NCBI GenBank assembly: GCA_023079485.1
Contig: CM041084.1
Span: 103,856,467 to 103,920,466 of the forward strand
Length of the DNA: 64,000 nucleotides
Origin: Archilochus colubris
Taxonomy: Eukaryota; Chordata; Aves; Apodiformes; Trochilidae
Direction: 5' to 3'
The notes under the pieces were generated by a model. The model saw nothing but the letters and a program-made list of their open reading frames with translations. It was not told where the DNA came from and made no database searches. Of this stretch, positions 1 to 13,500 are shown one piece after another. The stretch's first letter is position 1. Each line of letters begins with the position of its first letter. The translations under genes and the position numbers were made by a program.

Positions 1-57
1 TAGATTACTGGTCCGCAAATATAACTGAGTTTCTCTTTTATTATTTCAGTTTGGTTT

Positions 58-135
58 GTCCTTCTTTCTTTCCTTCTTTTCTTCTTTCCTTCTGTCTGTC
101 TGTTTTCTGTCTGTCTTTCTATCTTCCTTCCCTTT
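58..135. repeat. CT-rich simple repeat
   Basis: CTTT, CCTT and GTCT units with few purines; degenerate tetranucleotide microsatellite. Confidence 0.8.
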
Positions 136-2814
136 CATTTCTTGGCAGTCAGCCATATTAATGCTCAGTACATTTGTCTGATGCAAAGGCTTGAAGGGCT
201 GGATATGCTCTGGCAAGGAAACTGCCATCTCTTGAAGAGGAAAAGGCTTCACAGACAGAGTGAGATGCAGCATCAACATAACTGAGACTTGTAAAGGTCT
301 GGATCAAACTGCAGAGCAAAAGCAGGATATGCTCAACAAGTGCCTCCCTTTTTCCTGGGCCCCTGCCTGGCACCAGAGTGTCTTGATTTGCTTGCACCAT
401 ACAAGTCAAACATGATTTCCAGTTTGATCAGCACATATGCCCTGGGAATGGAGACCCAAGGAACTGGTGCTGAGCTCTTTGCTTAATTTTTCCTTCAAAA
501 ATACTGCAGCATGCTGGAGAATTTGCTCCCCCCAAGCTTTCTGCATGCGGAGAGAACACTGAAGTAGACAGCCACATTTTCAAATGGATGTTTCTGCTGG
601 GAAAAAAGTTATCTGACCTTAATAGTGGTTAAAAGCTGCTATTTGAATCAACCCAACCACTCTGGGGATGGTTTCTCTAGATTCAAAGTTTGCAATAAAA
701 AAGGAGTTTGGTTTGATTCTGGCTAAATCATCTCCTTTCCAACAAAAGTGCTGTGCAAAGATTATGGACATCAGTGAAGTTTTCAACAAACAGATCTGAG
801 GGCTGTAACCAGAGGGACTTACTACTAAGGCAGGGTAAAGCCATCAATTTCTCTCTGATCAGCCACTTGTATGAACGCCTTCCACAGGGATGAACCACTT
901 CTAGATCACTTATTTAGGAAATCATAAAATCTGGTGGGTTTTGGGGTTTGTTTTTTGTTAGTTTTGGGTTTTGTTGTTGTTGGGGTTGTTGTCTTTCTTT
1001 TTGGTTTATTTGGTTTTTTTAAAGGGGCTGGGTTTTGTTGGCAGTTTTGTTTTGAGATTTTTTTTTTGTGGTTCATTTTTTTGGTTTTTTTCCCGATTGC
1101 TTTTTTAACACTAAAACTCTGAACTACTGGAGTTTCCTTTACCTTTTCCCCATCCTCTTTTGCGTTCTTCCCATGATCTCTTTTGCTGGACAGCAAAATA
1201 AATGACCTCTTTCAATTTGCTTCTTTTTGAGACTCCCTGTTTTTTCAGCATTTCCACAGCTTTGAAGGCACGCTGACCAGTAAGTGGCCCTTGGGTATGT
1301 TTCACTCACCAGAAAAGTTAGGGAAAGAGGTAAGAAAACTTTTCCAAGTGTTTCACAAGTACAGCTTCCAAAATCAATTCAAAAGAAAATCTGGTGAGAC
1401 CTGAAAACTGGAAATAACTTTGCAAGTCCAGTTTGCCTTTGATATGACACTCCTGTTATTTGGCCACCATGAACAGCCATGCATAGGATGCTTCCCACCA
1501 CCTTGTGAGCATACAATGAAAATTTATGGGAAGCTGCAGAATTTCCACTCCAACATAATGGACTTTAATGCTTTTTTTTTTTAGACATCAGCAACAATGC
1601 ATCTAGATCCACCCAAAAGCTCAGAGCCTAATCGGTTTTAAGATGGAATAAAGGAATTTCATTTTTCCTCACTTTCACTGCTGGGACAGACAGCCTTCCT
1701 CCCTTATGAGGTAATTTAATTTTCACATTATGCTTTATGGGATATCCTTTATTTACCTAATGTTTTCCTGTCGAGTCTTTTCAGACTACGAATCTTGTAT
1801 ATTTTATATACACAAAGGTGACTTTTCCTTCCTTTAATGACTGTGGCTTATCAGTGCAGGCAACCGATACTGGACTCATAAATATGTCACTCTCAGGTTT
1901 GTGGCAGCCCCTTCTGCTCCGTAGGACTGCTCCCTTCTGCTCGCTCCTCCCTTCTGCTCACTGCATCTCCGTGGTCCTCTCATCCCCTCGAAGCTGCTGA
2001 ACTCACCATTGGCTGGTATAAATAAACGACTGATTTAAGCTATAGGTGAAAATCCTTGTGAAAGGAGCACGCAGGAATGCAATACAAGGTCAGTGGAGCC
2101 AGTGCCTTCCGACTCCAATTAAATATTTCCTGTACACTGGTGCCAATTGTGCGTCTTGTAAGAACATTGGAAAGCGGGAGCTTGAACTCTAAGGGACCCT
2201 CTCGCCTCGAAACCTGTTTCCTGTTTAACAAGATTTAACAAGCACAACCAAACATGTGCCATCAGCAACAAAAGTCATTGTAAACGGCTCCAATGTGCAA
2301 AGGTGCTGGGTTTCCTCTTGGCCCCAAACCCCTCCCAGCCCCACCAGGCTGTCACAGGTCATCTGTGGCAGGGTGACGTGGTGCCCCGATGCCACAGGAC
2401 TTTGGCAGGCTGGTGTAGGCTCCCCCCTTTTGCTGAGAGAGGGAAAAGGCAGCCTTTTCCAAAGGGGTCAAAGCTTGTTGAGTGAAAGCTTCAAGGCTTG
2501 GTCCCACTCTCCCAGAAGTTTCCTACAGAGGATGTGATAACACCCACACTGTGCTGCCTGCCTCTTCACCTTGAAACATAGCCTTGCTGCTTATGAAGTA
2601 CCTCAAAGACATCACTGTGGTCACAAACACCACTGTTAGTGCCTGTGGTAGGCTGTAGGCCAGGCCAGGCTCCCTGCCCAGGCAGAAAAGAGGCCCAAAA
2701 CAAAGATCAGTCACTGACAGCCTTTGGATGGGCATTCAGATATGGGGACAATAATCATTAGAGCCCCAAAGTTTAGGGAGGCTACAGGATACCTGCTTCT
2801 GGTAAATGCAGTGA
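136..2814. other. Upstream intergenic DNA, no gene seen
   Basis: Apart from the low-complexity tract at 928-1105, this is mixed single-copy-looking sequence. Open frames are below 100 codons and match no family I know. Confidence 0.6.
928..1105. repeat. T/G-rich low-complexity tract
   Basis: Complement of the A/C-type tracts seen elsewhere: repeated GGGTTTTG, TTGTTG and TTTTGG units. Spurious hydrophobic frames lie on one strand and Lys/Thr frames on the other. Confidence 0.8.
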
Positions 2815-3603
2815 GGAAGCATGAAACCTCATGTGGTTCAACAAGGCCAAGTGTAGGGTACAACACATAGGGAGGAATAACCCCATGCCATCAGTACAGG
2901 TCAGGGGCTGACCTGCTAGAAAGTAGATCTGTGGAAAAAGACCTGAGAATCTTGGTGGACAAAAGGAAGGCCATGAGCCAGCAATGTACCCTTGTGGCCA
3001 AGAAGGCCAATGGCATCTCAGGATACATCAAGAAGAGTGTGGCAAGCAGGTCGAGGGAGGTTCTCCTCCCCCTCTGCTCTGCCCTGGTGAGGACCCATCT
3101 GGAATACTGCATCCAATTCTGGGCTCCCTGGTTCAAGGAGGACAGGGTACTGCTGGAGAGGGTACACCAAAGGGTACACAAAAGGTGATTAGAGGGCTAA
3201 GACATGTCTCCTGTAAGGAAAGGCTGAGGGACTTGGGTCTTTTTAGTCTGGAGAAGTGAAGACTAGGGGTAAACTCATCAACACTCACAAATACTAACAG
3301 AGTGGGTGTCAGGAGATGGGGACAAACTCTTTTCAGTGGTGCCCAGTGACAGGACAAGAGGTAAGGAGCACAAACTTTAACATAGGAAGTCCCATGTAAA
3401 TTTGAGGCGGAACTTCTATACTTTGAGGGTGGCAAAGCAGTGGAACAGGCAGCTCAGAAAGGTGGATCTCTGGAGACACTAAAAAACCCGTCTGGATGCC
3501 ATCCTGTGCAACCTGTTATAGGTGAATCTTCCCTGGCAGCGGGGTTTAACTAGATGATCTCGAGAGGTCCCTTCCAACCCCTACCATTCTGTGATTCTGT
3601 GAC
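2815..3603 (+). mobile_element. CR1 LINE fragment, 5'-truncated, with 3' tail
   Basis: About 790 bp matching the 3' part of avian CR1: it begins in the C-terminal reverse-transcriptase ORF (CAACAAGGCCAAGTG...), runs through the 3' UTR (CTAGATGATCTCGAGAGGTC) and ends in ATTCTGTGATTCTGTGACAC octamer repeats. It is diverged and non-functional. Start is approximate. Confidence 0.9.
2931..3188 (+). pseudogene. CR1 ORF2 C-terminal remnant
   Basis: An 85-codon open stretch carries CR1 ORF2 C-terminal signatures: EKDLRILVD, MSQQC, VAKKANGI, SVASRSREV, LEYCIQFWAP. It is the tail of the reverse-transcriptase polyprotein only, with no catalytic domain, and is a decayed fossil. The same region continues in another frame beyond, consistent with frameshift damage. 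Confidence 0.8.
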
Positions 3604-3885
3604 ACTGTGACACCCCTCCACCCCCCTTCCTGGAAAGCTGAGAAGTGGGCAAAGCTGGACAGTGATGCAGCCACTGCCAGGCAGTGATTCAGTCTGGAGA
3701 AGAGATGGGGTTTGGCTGAGATGGGAAGTGTTGTACTTCCCATCATCTAGATGTACCACCACTTGTTGACATAAAGAGGGGGTGTGAGTCCACTCTAGTG
3801 CCTGTGTGCTGAAGTGTCTAGCTACATCATCCTGAACTGACTTTAAAATCACATGTAAAACCAAGACTGCTGGTGGGAGATAATT

Positions 3886-4446
3886 CTTCCTGTCTGGGAG
3901 GTGATTCTCCCCCTCTACTCTGCTCCTGTGAGACCCCACCTGGAGCACTGTGATCCAGGTCTGGAGCCCCCAGAACAAGAAGGACATGGAGCTGTTAGAG
4001 CAAGTTTAGAGGAAGATCACAAAGATGATCAGAGGGTTGGAGAATCTCTCCTATAAAAACAGGCTGAGAGAGTTGGGGTTGTTCAGCCAGAGAAGAGAAG
4101 GCTCTGGGGAGGCTGTGTAATGGTCGTCCAGTACCTGGAGGGGCTACAGGAAAACTGGGGAGGGACATGGGGACTGGGGAGTGAAAACATGAACAGTTTT
4201 AAGATGAAAGTGTGTAGATTTAGGTTAGATTAGGAAGAAATTCTTCCCTGTGAAGATGATGAAACACTAGCAGAAGTTGTCTAGAGAACCTCTGGATGTC
4301 CCCTCCCTGGAATTGTTCAAGGCCAGGCTGGATGGAGCTTTGAGCAACCTGGGCTAGTGGAAAGTGTCCTTGTCCTTGGCAGGGGGGTTGTAACAAGATA
4401 ATCTGTAAGGCCTCTTCCAACCTAAACCATCCTGTGATTCTATGAC
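3886..4446 (+). mobile_element. CR1 LINE fragment (second copy)
   Basis: About 560 bp of CR1 3' region: GACCCCACCTGGAGCACTGT, a GATGATCAGAGGGTTGGAGA motif, CAAGGCCAGGCTGGATGGAG, and a short tail TGTGATTCTATGAC. Same strand as the copy ending at 3603, 280 bp away, but it restarts at a similar element position, so it is a separate insertion rather than one split element. Confidence 0.88.
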
Positions 4447-7099
4447 TTCAGCAAAGCCACTCATTCCTGCCATTTCATTCTGCACAGGGGGAGAAGTGTG
4501 ATGTTCTGGGATCTGGCAAGTGAGAATTTTGGGACAGTTTCCCATGGGAGGAGTGTGCAGGAGGAAAGTGAGACTCCTGCATGTGAAACCAGCAGTTCAG
4601 ATGTGCAGCTTGGGGGAGAGCTGCACCAAGTGCCCATGTGCAAAGCAGTGGTACAGGTGAAGACTGAGCTTCATCTCAATTGCATAAAAGGGTATTGATT
4701 TAGAGTAAATTTTTGTACCAAGGGGCCTCAATAGAAATACTTCAGGCATTGTTAAAGCACAACAGCACCTGTTGGCTGGAACTGAGGTGGCTTCCTTGGT
4801 GTTAAACCCTGGACACAGTCTCTGAAAGAAGCAGCTCCCTGTCTGAGAAGCCTCACTAGGTAATATACAGAAGAAGGAAGGAAAGCTGTAATGTATTTCC
4901 CTTGTACAGATGGGAAACTGAGGCACACTGGAGCTATGTTTTCTGAGAGTGTGACTTGGATTTATACAAAGTCTCTGGAGCACAGCTGGGCATTAAAATC
5001 AGAAACTGTATTATGTCTCTGCTCAGGAGGAGGAGGGGGGGGGTGAAGAGACTGGCAAACATTTCCAGACAGACCATGGAGTGGATTAGTACAAAAGAGG
5101 ATGCAGACCTCAGCCATTCAGCTGCCAGCAGAAAGAAGGGGGAGTAGAGTTAGGCAGCTGGTGGAGAAACAGGTGCAGAGAAGGTTTCTTGATAGCCGTG
5201 TTGTCATCCTGCTTTGAACTCTCATCTCCTCAGTAAATCTTGCCTCTTGGAACTCTCTCATCAACCTTTCATTTCCTCACGTTCCTAAAATAGTTCCTGA
5301 TAAGCAACTTGTACTGCTAGCAAAGCCCTTTTGGTTACTTTCCTAGAAATCTATTTTCATGTTTTCTCACTGGGCTTCAGCTGCTTGCATTCCCATTCGG
5401 AAAAAAAATATTGGTGGAAAAACAAGTCCAGCCAAGGCTTAGCAAGAAGAAGGTGAAATGTTTATGTTTAGTAGCACAGCAGGACCTTGTCTGTCAACTG
5501 AATTTCCAAGCAATGCCATAATTTTATGTTGGTCAAACTTGCACCCATCCAGAGAGCCAGGGGGAAGAGAATATGAAAAGACATTATTTTGCATGTAAAG
5601 GATTTGTAGTAAATACATACTTTTCACTTCCATTGGCTTCTTCCTGAGAATTTTGTCTTCATACTAGAGGCAATAAAGATGGAATAAAGCAGAGGTGATC
5701 AAGCTGCAGTCTTTAAGGCACAAGGAGCCTCTGGGCAGGGCAGATACTCTTTCCATGCTCAACTCAAGATATTCCTGGGGACTGCACTGGCACAGGGCTC
5801 CTGGGCAATCCCAGGTGGTGGAGGAAGCAAAGTGGCAGAGTATGCTGGGATTAACTCAGATAAATGACCTCATAACCCAGTACACATCCAGACTATCCCC
5901 ACCTCATGGGAAAAAGGAGTGTAGAATGTCTGCTATCCCCAAATAATGAACTTCTGCCAGAACTCCTCCCTCAGCCCTCTCATGCCGGCGGCATTGTGTT
6001 GTCCCACAGCTCTCGCCTGGAAAAGATTTTGACACATATGAAAGTTTGCCTGGGGCAAAGTTGGCCATCCTTCTTTTTAGGGCAAGAGTTTTCAGAGACT
6101 CATAACAATGTGGGAGCCCATGACTATTACAGGAATGGGGGTGCTGGAGGGAATAAAAAAGTTTGTGGGTGGGTGGGGGGACTTGGATGTTTGAGGTATT
6201 TTTAGGTCAACTAACTACCATTCAATAGGGAGAGTGAAGATGGCTCTGTATAAAAAGCTACAATAAGAGAATAAGAAGTGATCTTGCTGGCACACCACCA
6301 AAAAAAGGATGAAGAGTTTGATGCAGAGTGATTTAGATGCAGTCTGGTAGACGCGTGGGTCATCTGATGAAAGCATACAGGGAAACAGAACTCTGCTCTT
6401 AATTTGAGTGCAAAGTTCAGACATCAGCTTTGTAATTTCTGAGGACCAGGAAACCAGGTATAAGAACTGTTTTTTTCTCTTCTGAGATATTTTTAGCTGA
6501 TTTTGGATGTCTAACAAGAGATGAAACAACCAGTGACAATTCTGAGGCTGTATAAGAGACATCTGTTTTCACATGATGTGCCAGGGCTGTTTTGTGGGTT
6601 GAGAAAGGCAGAACAAAAAATGTACTAAAACTGACTTGCTCATGACAATCATAATTTTCATTCCTCAGCAGTGTGGGGCAAAGCTGTGAGCTTGATATGG
6701 GCAAGGCTTTCCTGGAGTCCTGGAGGCAATTTATTCAGCCTATCTTCTGGCTCTGGCTTTTTCCCCAGGATTCTTCTTGGTACCCCACATGAGCTATTCT
6801 GGTGCTGCAACCTGCCCACAGCTGCCATTGCTTTCAGGGCCCCTTTCCTGAGAAGAGTTTGCTGCTTCTAAAAGGAGCAACCTTTCCAGTGTTGTTTCCC
6901 TAACCATCCCAGGTGGCTTTACCATTTTTCCCAGACAATAGGCAGGGGACATGTATGTGCACACATGCAGCAAGTCTGGAGCACCTTGATGCCTCTGGAA
7001 AACACATGATGGGCTGTATATGGGTGTGTAGGTCTGACGAGGAAGAGGAGGCAGTGCCCAGTTCTCTTGCTACTTTACTGCATTCAGTTTTTGTCCCTT
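4447..7099. other. Upstream intergenic DNA between CR1 copies, no gene seen
   Basis: A G-run lies at about 5027-5045 (GGAGGAGG then ten G). Frames of up to 128 codons occur but show no recognisable domain or codon signature. Nothing else supportable. Confidence 0.6.
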
Positions 7100-7577
7100 C
7101 TCTACAAAAAAAAAGGATGCAGGCAAACTGGAAAGGGTCCAGAGAAGGGCCATGAGGATGATTAGAGCACTGAAGCACCTTCCATACAAGGAGAGTCTGA
7201 GAAAACTGGGTTTGTTAGCCTTGAAAAGAAAAGGCTTAGGGGAGACCTTATTACAGTGTTCCAGTACTTAAAGGGCAGCTACAAAGAAGATGGAGACTCC
7301 TTAGGAATCACATGGGTATGATAAGGGGTAATGGTTACAAGTTGCTCCTTGGGAGATTCCAATTGGACAGAAGAAGTAAATTTTTCACCATGAGGACAGT
7401 CAAGCATTGGGATGGTTTCCCAGGGGAAGTAGTGGATTCCACCACTTTGGGGAGTTTTAAGTTTCAGCTTGACAGTGTGCTGGCACATCTCATATAAACA
7501 ATAGTATTAAAAGGGTTGGACCAGATGATCTTTGAGCTCCCTTCCAACCTGACACTCTATGATTCTATGATTCTGCA
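7100..7577 (+). mobile_element. CR1 LINE fragment (third copy)
   Basis: The fragment begins in the AGAGAAGGGCCATGAGGATG region, includes GTAGTGGATTC and GGTTGGACCAGATGATCTTT, and ends CTCTATGATTCTATGATTCT. The tail is close to the consensus octamer, suggesting a younger subfamily than the copy at 3.9 kb. No coding capacity remains. Confidence 0.9.
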
Positions 7578-10500
7578 GGAAGATTCAGGGCTCATCTGAG
7601 TAGAGGTATGGAAAGAAGTTACAAGCTTTAACAATATTCCTTCATAAATAGGTCATCACAGTGTAGCTACCCTGTTAGCAAATAACATATTTCTGTCAGA
7701 TTTTCATGTGTTTCTTCCCACTCAAGTCTGACACAAACAAAAAAATCTGCCCCTAGTATAGCCCAAAGGTGACCTCTGGGCAATAGTCTCAGAAATACCC
7801 AAACTACACACCCTAAACATAGACACACATTTTTCTAGAGTCAAGAAGTCTTTTGTGTGGGTTTGCAGCAACTTACAGGCATCTGAGCACAAATTAATCA
7901 GGAACCAAGATAGCGTACATCAGATCTTTACAAAATAGCCCCATACTGTGCTTTACTCTCTGCATTCAGACAACCACCCTGTGAGCAAAAGCTAGTTTCC
8001 CTGGGATCAGAGAGATTCACTGTCCCATAGATCGTCCTAGAAAATCACATTCATTTGGTCTGACTACAGCTTCTGGATCCAATCATCATGTTATTTGGAT
8101 TGATGGTAGTTTCTCATTGTTTCTCATTGAGTGTCACACAAGAAGGCTCCATCCCAGAATGTACCTAGGGGTGATATTTAAATAATTTTTTAATATTCAC
8201 ATTTCAATAATGAATATTTAAACACAAATATTATAAGATTTCCCAACTTACTGAAAGATGGGTTCCCTAGGGACGTGAGGGACTCCTCACTGGTGTTTGA
8301 ATACTGTTAAGAATGTTTGTTCCCACTTGTCTTAACCCTAATAATTGCAGCAAATTGATTTAGGAGTGAATCAGGAAAGTCTGAAGAAATGAGTCACTTC
8401 TTTGTGTGTATTGCACACATTAAACATAAAGAATGAAGAAAATCTAGAGTCATCAAAGCACAATTTCCAAACAGACTTGCATCATTAAAAAACCATTTAG
8501 CTTCACAGTTCAAGGTTAAGTTTGTTCCCAGAAGATGAGGTAATTTAGTAAAATAATAAAGCTCCCATTAAACAAACCCCATAATAGAAGTGAGCCTTAG
8601 CGGCTGCAAAGGAAGGAAACTGTAACTTCTGTCAAAGCACAGGGATGAGATTAGCATTAATAAAGCATTCCTCACAAAGCAGAATGATAGTATATGGGGG
8701 AAGGCACATCCAAATGGCTCTCATTTCCACAACGTTTCCTCTCCGATATGGGCTTTTTAATTAGCCATCGGAAAGAAAACTGAAAGTGTACTTTCTCCTT
8801 CTCAGTTTCTCCCTGGCTATTAATCTCTGGGCTGAAAACGGTGCCACCAGTCCATCTTATTGTTATTAGCTAGTGGAGACGTAAAAGAACTACATTCATA
8901 TTCCTTATCGCAGCCCAGAGGTATTTCCTTTGGGTTACGAGGAGTATTTTGATTAGTTTTGGCTGTGTCTGCAGGGAAGACACAGTTTATATTTTCCACA
9001 GCTAAAATAATTTCTAGAACTAAAGGTTCATTCCAGCACTCCCTGGTATTTATTGGAGGGGTTTAATTGCTGAAGGAATTTTATTGCTGAGCCAGAGCCG
9101 TTCTTTTTTTAAGTCCTCTTGGTTTCATGACTAAGTTTGAAGCACAACACTGATAGAGAATTGTTCCTGGAGCTGTTCGCTGATTTTCAGTCTATCATTT
9201 GTTTGAGGAAAATAACTTTTCTCCCTTGTGATTGTACTGTCCACCAGCAGATGTGGATCATAGCTCATTTGCAGAGTCAGAGAGGCATTCAGTTGTGAAG
9301 GATCTCAGACAGCTGCCCAATTCTTTTTTTTCCCTATGTCTTGCCTTCCCCTAAGAGCTTTAACCTGCTCTGAAAAGCATAGATGATGGAGACTGTCCAC
9401 TCTTCTCTGCTGGACCTTCCAAGTTGCCTATACCTTTGCTAAATGGGCAGCCCATCACTACTGCTTCCCTACAGAGAAAAAAAGTATTCCTTTTCTCTTG
9501 CAGCAGCTTAATTTATATTTAATATATTTGAGGGCTGTTATCTGAATACCCCCTTGCTTCTTTCCGTCCTTGGACTTGGAAGCCCACAAAATACTAATTT
9601 TCATTCCAAAAGATGCAGCAGGTGGGATCTAAACCCACGCAGCAGTTTGGAGGTGGATGCCAATGCCAGATGCTCCCACTCCTGCTTGTGCTTCATGCTC
9701 CCCTGGAGCCAGAATGGGCCATGTACAACACTGTGCTGGGCAGGACCCCCAGGTACATGCACAGGCAAATATTGCTGCACTTTTGCTTTCCAGTAGAAAA
9801 AGCTTCCTGGTAAATCCTCTCGTGGCAATCCAGGATGACACAGCCCTTTGATTCCCTGTCTTCTTACATGGAAGGGAAAGGAGAAAGTAATGTTCTCTGT
9901 TCCCACTGCAGAAAGAGGATGTGGTGTCTGTGCTGACAGCCTCCAGGTAAGAGCCATGACAGCACCCAAAGACCAAAAGAGGAAATTTTGCAACAAACAT
10001 TGCTATTCACTTTTTGCTAAAGCCTCACCACAGAGAGAGAGAGAAAAAAAATTACGGTGTTTCACAGCTGCAGAGGTTTTGTCTGAGGGAACTGATGGGA
10101 AATGTAAACCACTTTTGAGTAAAATGGGCGTAACACACTCACACTTACATTTTCCTTTTCCTTCTTGAGGCTGCTAATTTTGCATGACTAAATTAGCTGA
10201 GGAAACCAGACCTACAAACCCAAATGCTGGCATGGTTCCTGCTGGCTCAAGGAAAAGCAGGACTGTGTTCTGCTTCACTTTATCTTTTGTTTCACTCACA
10301 AACCTGAAGCAAGCAGGAGTTTTAGACGTGCTGACTGGGGAGCAGCACAAGTCCCTGAATAATTTTATGACTACTGTGTTGTTTACATGTGGAAAATGTA
10401 CAAAAAAAGACCCCAAACAATGGGAAATGGGCCCCTGATTCATGGATTACTGTCACCTCAGACTTTTCTTCCTTTGGCACCCAATGCATATGGCTCCAGA

Positions 10501-13500
10501 TGAAGGATCAGGGTATGTTTCATTATGAATTAGCTTTCTGGAGCTGTTCTTAAGCCTCCGAAGTGCTTTTACTCTCTGCAGTCTCTGTTACCCAAAATCA
10601 TGCAGGTCAGGGTTTTACCTACTGGAGTGGCATGGGCTTAAGTATAGCAGGCCCCAGAACATCTTTAATCTTATATCTGAACCATTGCAACATCTCTCTT
10701 GCAGTGACAGCTAGCCAGGAGCATCAGAAAAGCAAAGCATCCCACCTCAGCTCTGTGGGGGGAACTATCAGCACCCAGGGCTGACATCAGCACCCAGGGA
10801 CTCGGACACCTTGAGCTGAAGCCACTCACTGCTTCTCTTGCCACCCTATATCCCCAGTCTCCATATAGTTTGAAAAAGCAACACTCCTGATGCAGAGGCA
10901 GCCAAATACAGTATTTTAATATTATAAATGCTGTATTTATGGAAGATCTGGAGCAGATTTCTTCCACTCTTACAGCATATGCTTCAGAAGAGTTTTTGTT
11001 TGCTGCAGCAGTCTCCCTGTGCCCTGCAATCCAGGGAACAACAAAAAAAAAAGGCATCTAAAAAATGTGGCAACAGTGCATAGTCAGCAGTGCTTGAAAT
11101 TCAAACAGAGTTTTCAGGGAGAAAAATGAGCTTCCCGCTCTGGAAAAATTCCCACTCTCCAGTTTCCCAAAATGCCATGGCAAAGCAGTATTATCTTGGC
11201 TCTTCCTATCTCTAGCATGTGTCACTGAAATGGCTTGAATGAAGTTACTATTTGTAGTGTGCAGCTCATGCAGAACTTGTCTCAGTGAAGCCGCCTAATT
11301 GCTCTTCTTTGGGATATTACGCAATGGGCTCTTCTGTAGTAGTTCTCCTTGTCAACACAGAATCCCATGACTCACTGTCATGAGGGAATCTTCTCCTTCC
11401 TGCCAGCAGTAATCGGTGATCGGCTGGCTACCAAATCTCTGCTTGCTCCTGCAGATGGGAGGACACCTCCCTGTCTTTGTCACATAAGAAATGATTGTAT
11501 TCAGATGAAGGTATCAAGCTAAAGGCCTTTTTCTCCTTTAAAAAACTCTGCAGGATGGAGGTTATGGTAGATGAACTTCTTTATGCTATTTATTAATACT
11601 GAAGGGTTTATGGTATTCATTAATACTGAATTATTTCTCAAGAAATTGGCAATCATTGCCACGGCTTGATTTGAAGACTCCATGGTCAATGCTGCATTTC
11701 TAATAGATATCAAAGTGCTGCTGGATCGTGCTGTCACCCAGAGAGGTGACTGAGCATTGCCTGTTGCATCATTCATAAATTTAACCCTTACTGGAGGCTT
11801 GAGCCATTCTGCCATGCAACCTTTCACAAGAACATGCTTCCTTCCATTTCTCTTAATTAGTGTAAAGTGGGTGCTTTAGGCTCACTGAATGTAAAAAGGG
11901 TGTTCCTGAATGAGGCCTGGTACTACCAAGCTCCCTTAAAAACATAAAAAATTATTGTTAAATTGACTCAGTTATGAGATTACCTTTCCAATAATTTGCT
12001 CAAACTCAAGACCACACTTCAATCCATACCTAAGACATTTAGATTTGAAGATATTTAACATGCTGAGGCTGTCTTCCTCATACAGGAGGCTGTCTTCCAC
12101 AGCCTTTTTGGGGAGTTTTCTGTCAGTGCCTGCCGCTGGCACCTGTCAGGGATGGGGACTAAGGTGGGGGAGGTCTTTGAAGTCTCAGTACAGCACTTCT
12201 GTTCTTGCTGTGGATTTCTCAGGTCTCTTCCTTTCTCCATCCACTACTGGTTTTCTCTTTTGATCTTTCTTCCTTCTAACTCCAGCAGAGGCCCTCACAT
12301 CCTTGCCAGGCAGTGTGGCTGTGTAACCCCTCCTGCACCTCATATGAAGCCCCAAGTACTGAGTTATAAGGTGTCTTAGAGAAGGGTGTTTGCTTCAGGT
12401 GGCAGTCAAGCTGAAACACAGCTTCTGGAGATTTGCTGCTTTGCTTTATACTGAATTTTATAACAGCTCACGACATCTTCTCCATCATGGCTGCTTCCTG
12501 GTGGCCAAGCAGCTTCAGTGAGCCAAAGGACATGGTAGCTTTAGCTGTGATGCAACCAGAGCAGCCTTCGTTTCTTGCTCTGTCAAGGCTTGCTGGCTTT
12601 GCCAGCTACCAGAGCTTATTCTGCTGCACACCTATTAAAACAAAAACAAAACAAAAAACTCCAACAACAGCAACAAAAATACCCAAACCAAAAACACCCA
12701 GAAGCAGTTTTTTTAACGAGGTTGACCCAATCCGTCAGTCCATGAACCACCTTTACAAGATGAGCACGATGCACACCCACTTCAGTGGTGGTGGAACTGA
12801 GTCCAGCAAAGCTCTGCAGGGTGCAGAAGAAACATTCCCTGGCTCACAGTGAGACGAAAGGGTGGTAACAGCAGCATTCCCCTTCCCACCTACTGCCACC
12901 ACTTCTCTCTCCCTCTCGAAAACACAAACAAGACAACCCCATTTGCATTTTCGTAGCTGGGAGTGATTGCTAGATTAATGAGCAGTGCTATTTATATCTA
13001 AATATTCACAGTCCTAAACAACTGCTTGGAGGCATCAGGATGGAAGTTAAGATTCTAGGCTGTGGTGAATGGATTCAGGCTGCTCTTGTCATTCAGAAGA
13101 AAAACATCTCAGCTGAAATACAAAAACACCTTACCATATTTTGGACAAACTGAGGAAGGCTGGAGGGAGGTAGGCAAGCAGTGTATGCAGACTTTGTTTT
13201 CTTAGCATAATACCTATAACCTTAACCTTGTTCACAGCAATTGCTTTTGCTAGAAAGCTCCCTCTTACTGTCATGTGCACTACAATCCTGCTTGTGACTG
13301 TCAGCACATTGTACTGCCCAGGTCTGTAAGGTCTGCAGCATTATTCCTCCCAGGCCAGAGAGCTTGAAGCAGTCCTTGGAGGCCAGCTCTCCCCTCCCTG
13401 TCTTTGGCTGAGTTTCTGCAAAGTGAATCTCTTGGCTCAGCAGAGCTTATGAGGCCACTTAAATCTCTCTGACCCCTTAATGAAGTTTTTAAAAGGTCTT

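Noticed and set aside
12433..12852. 139-codon frame
   Set aside because: Runs through an A/C-rich low-complexity tract, has no recognisable domain and no splice or promoter context.
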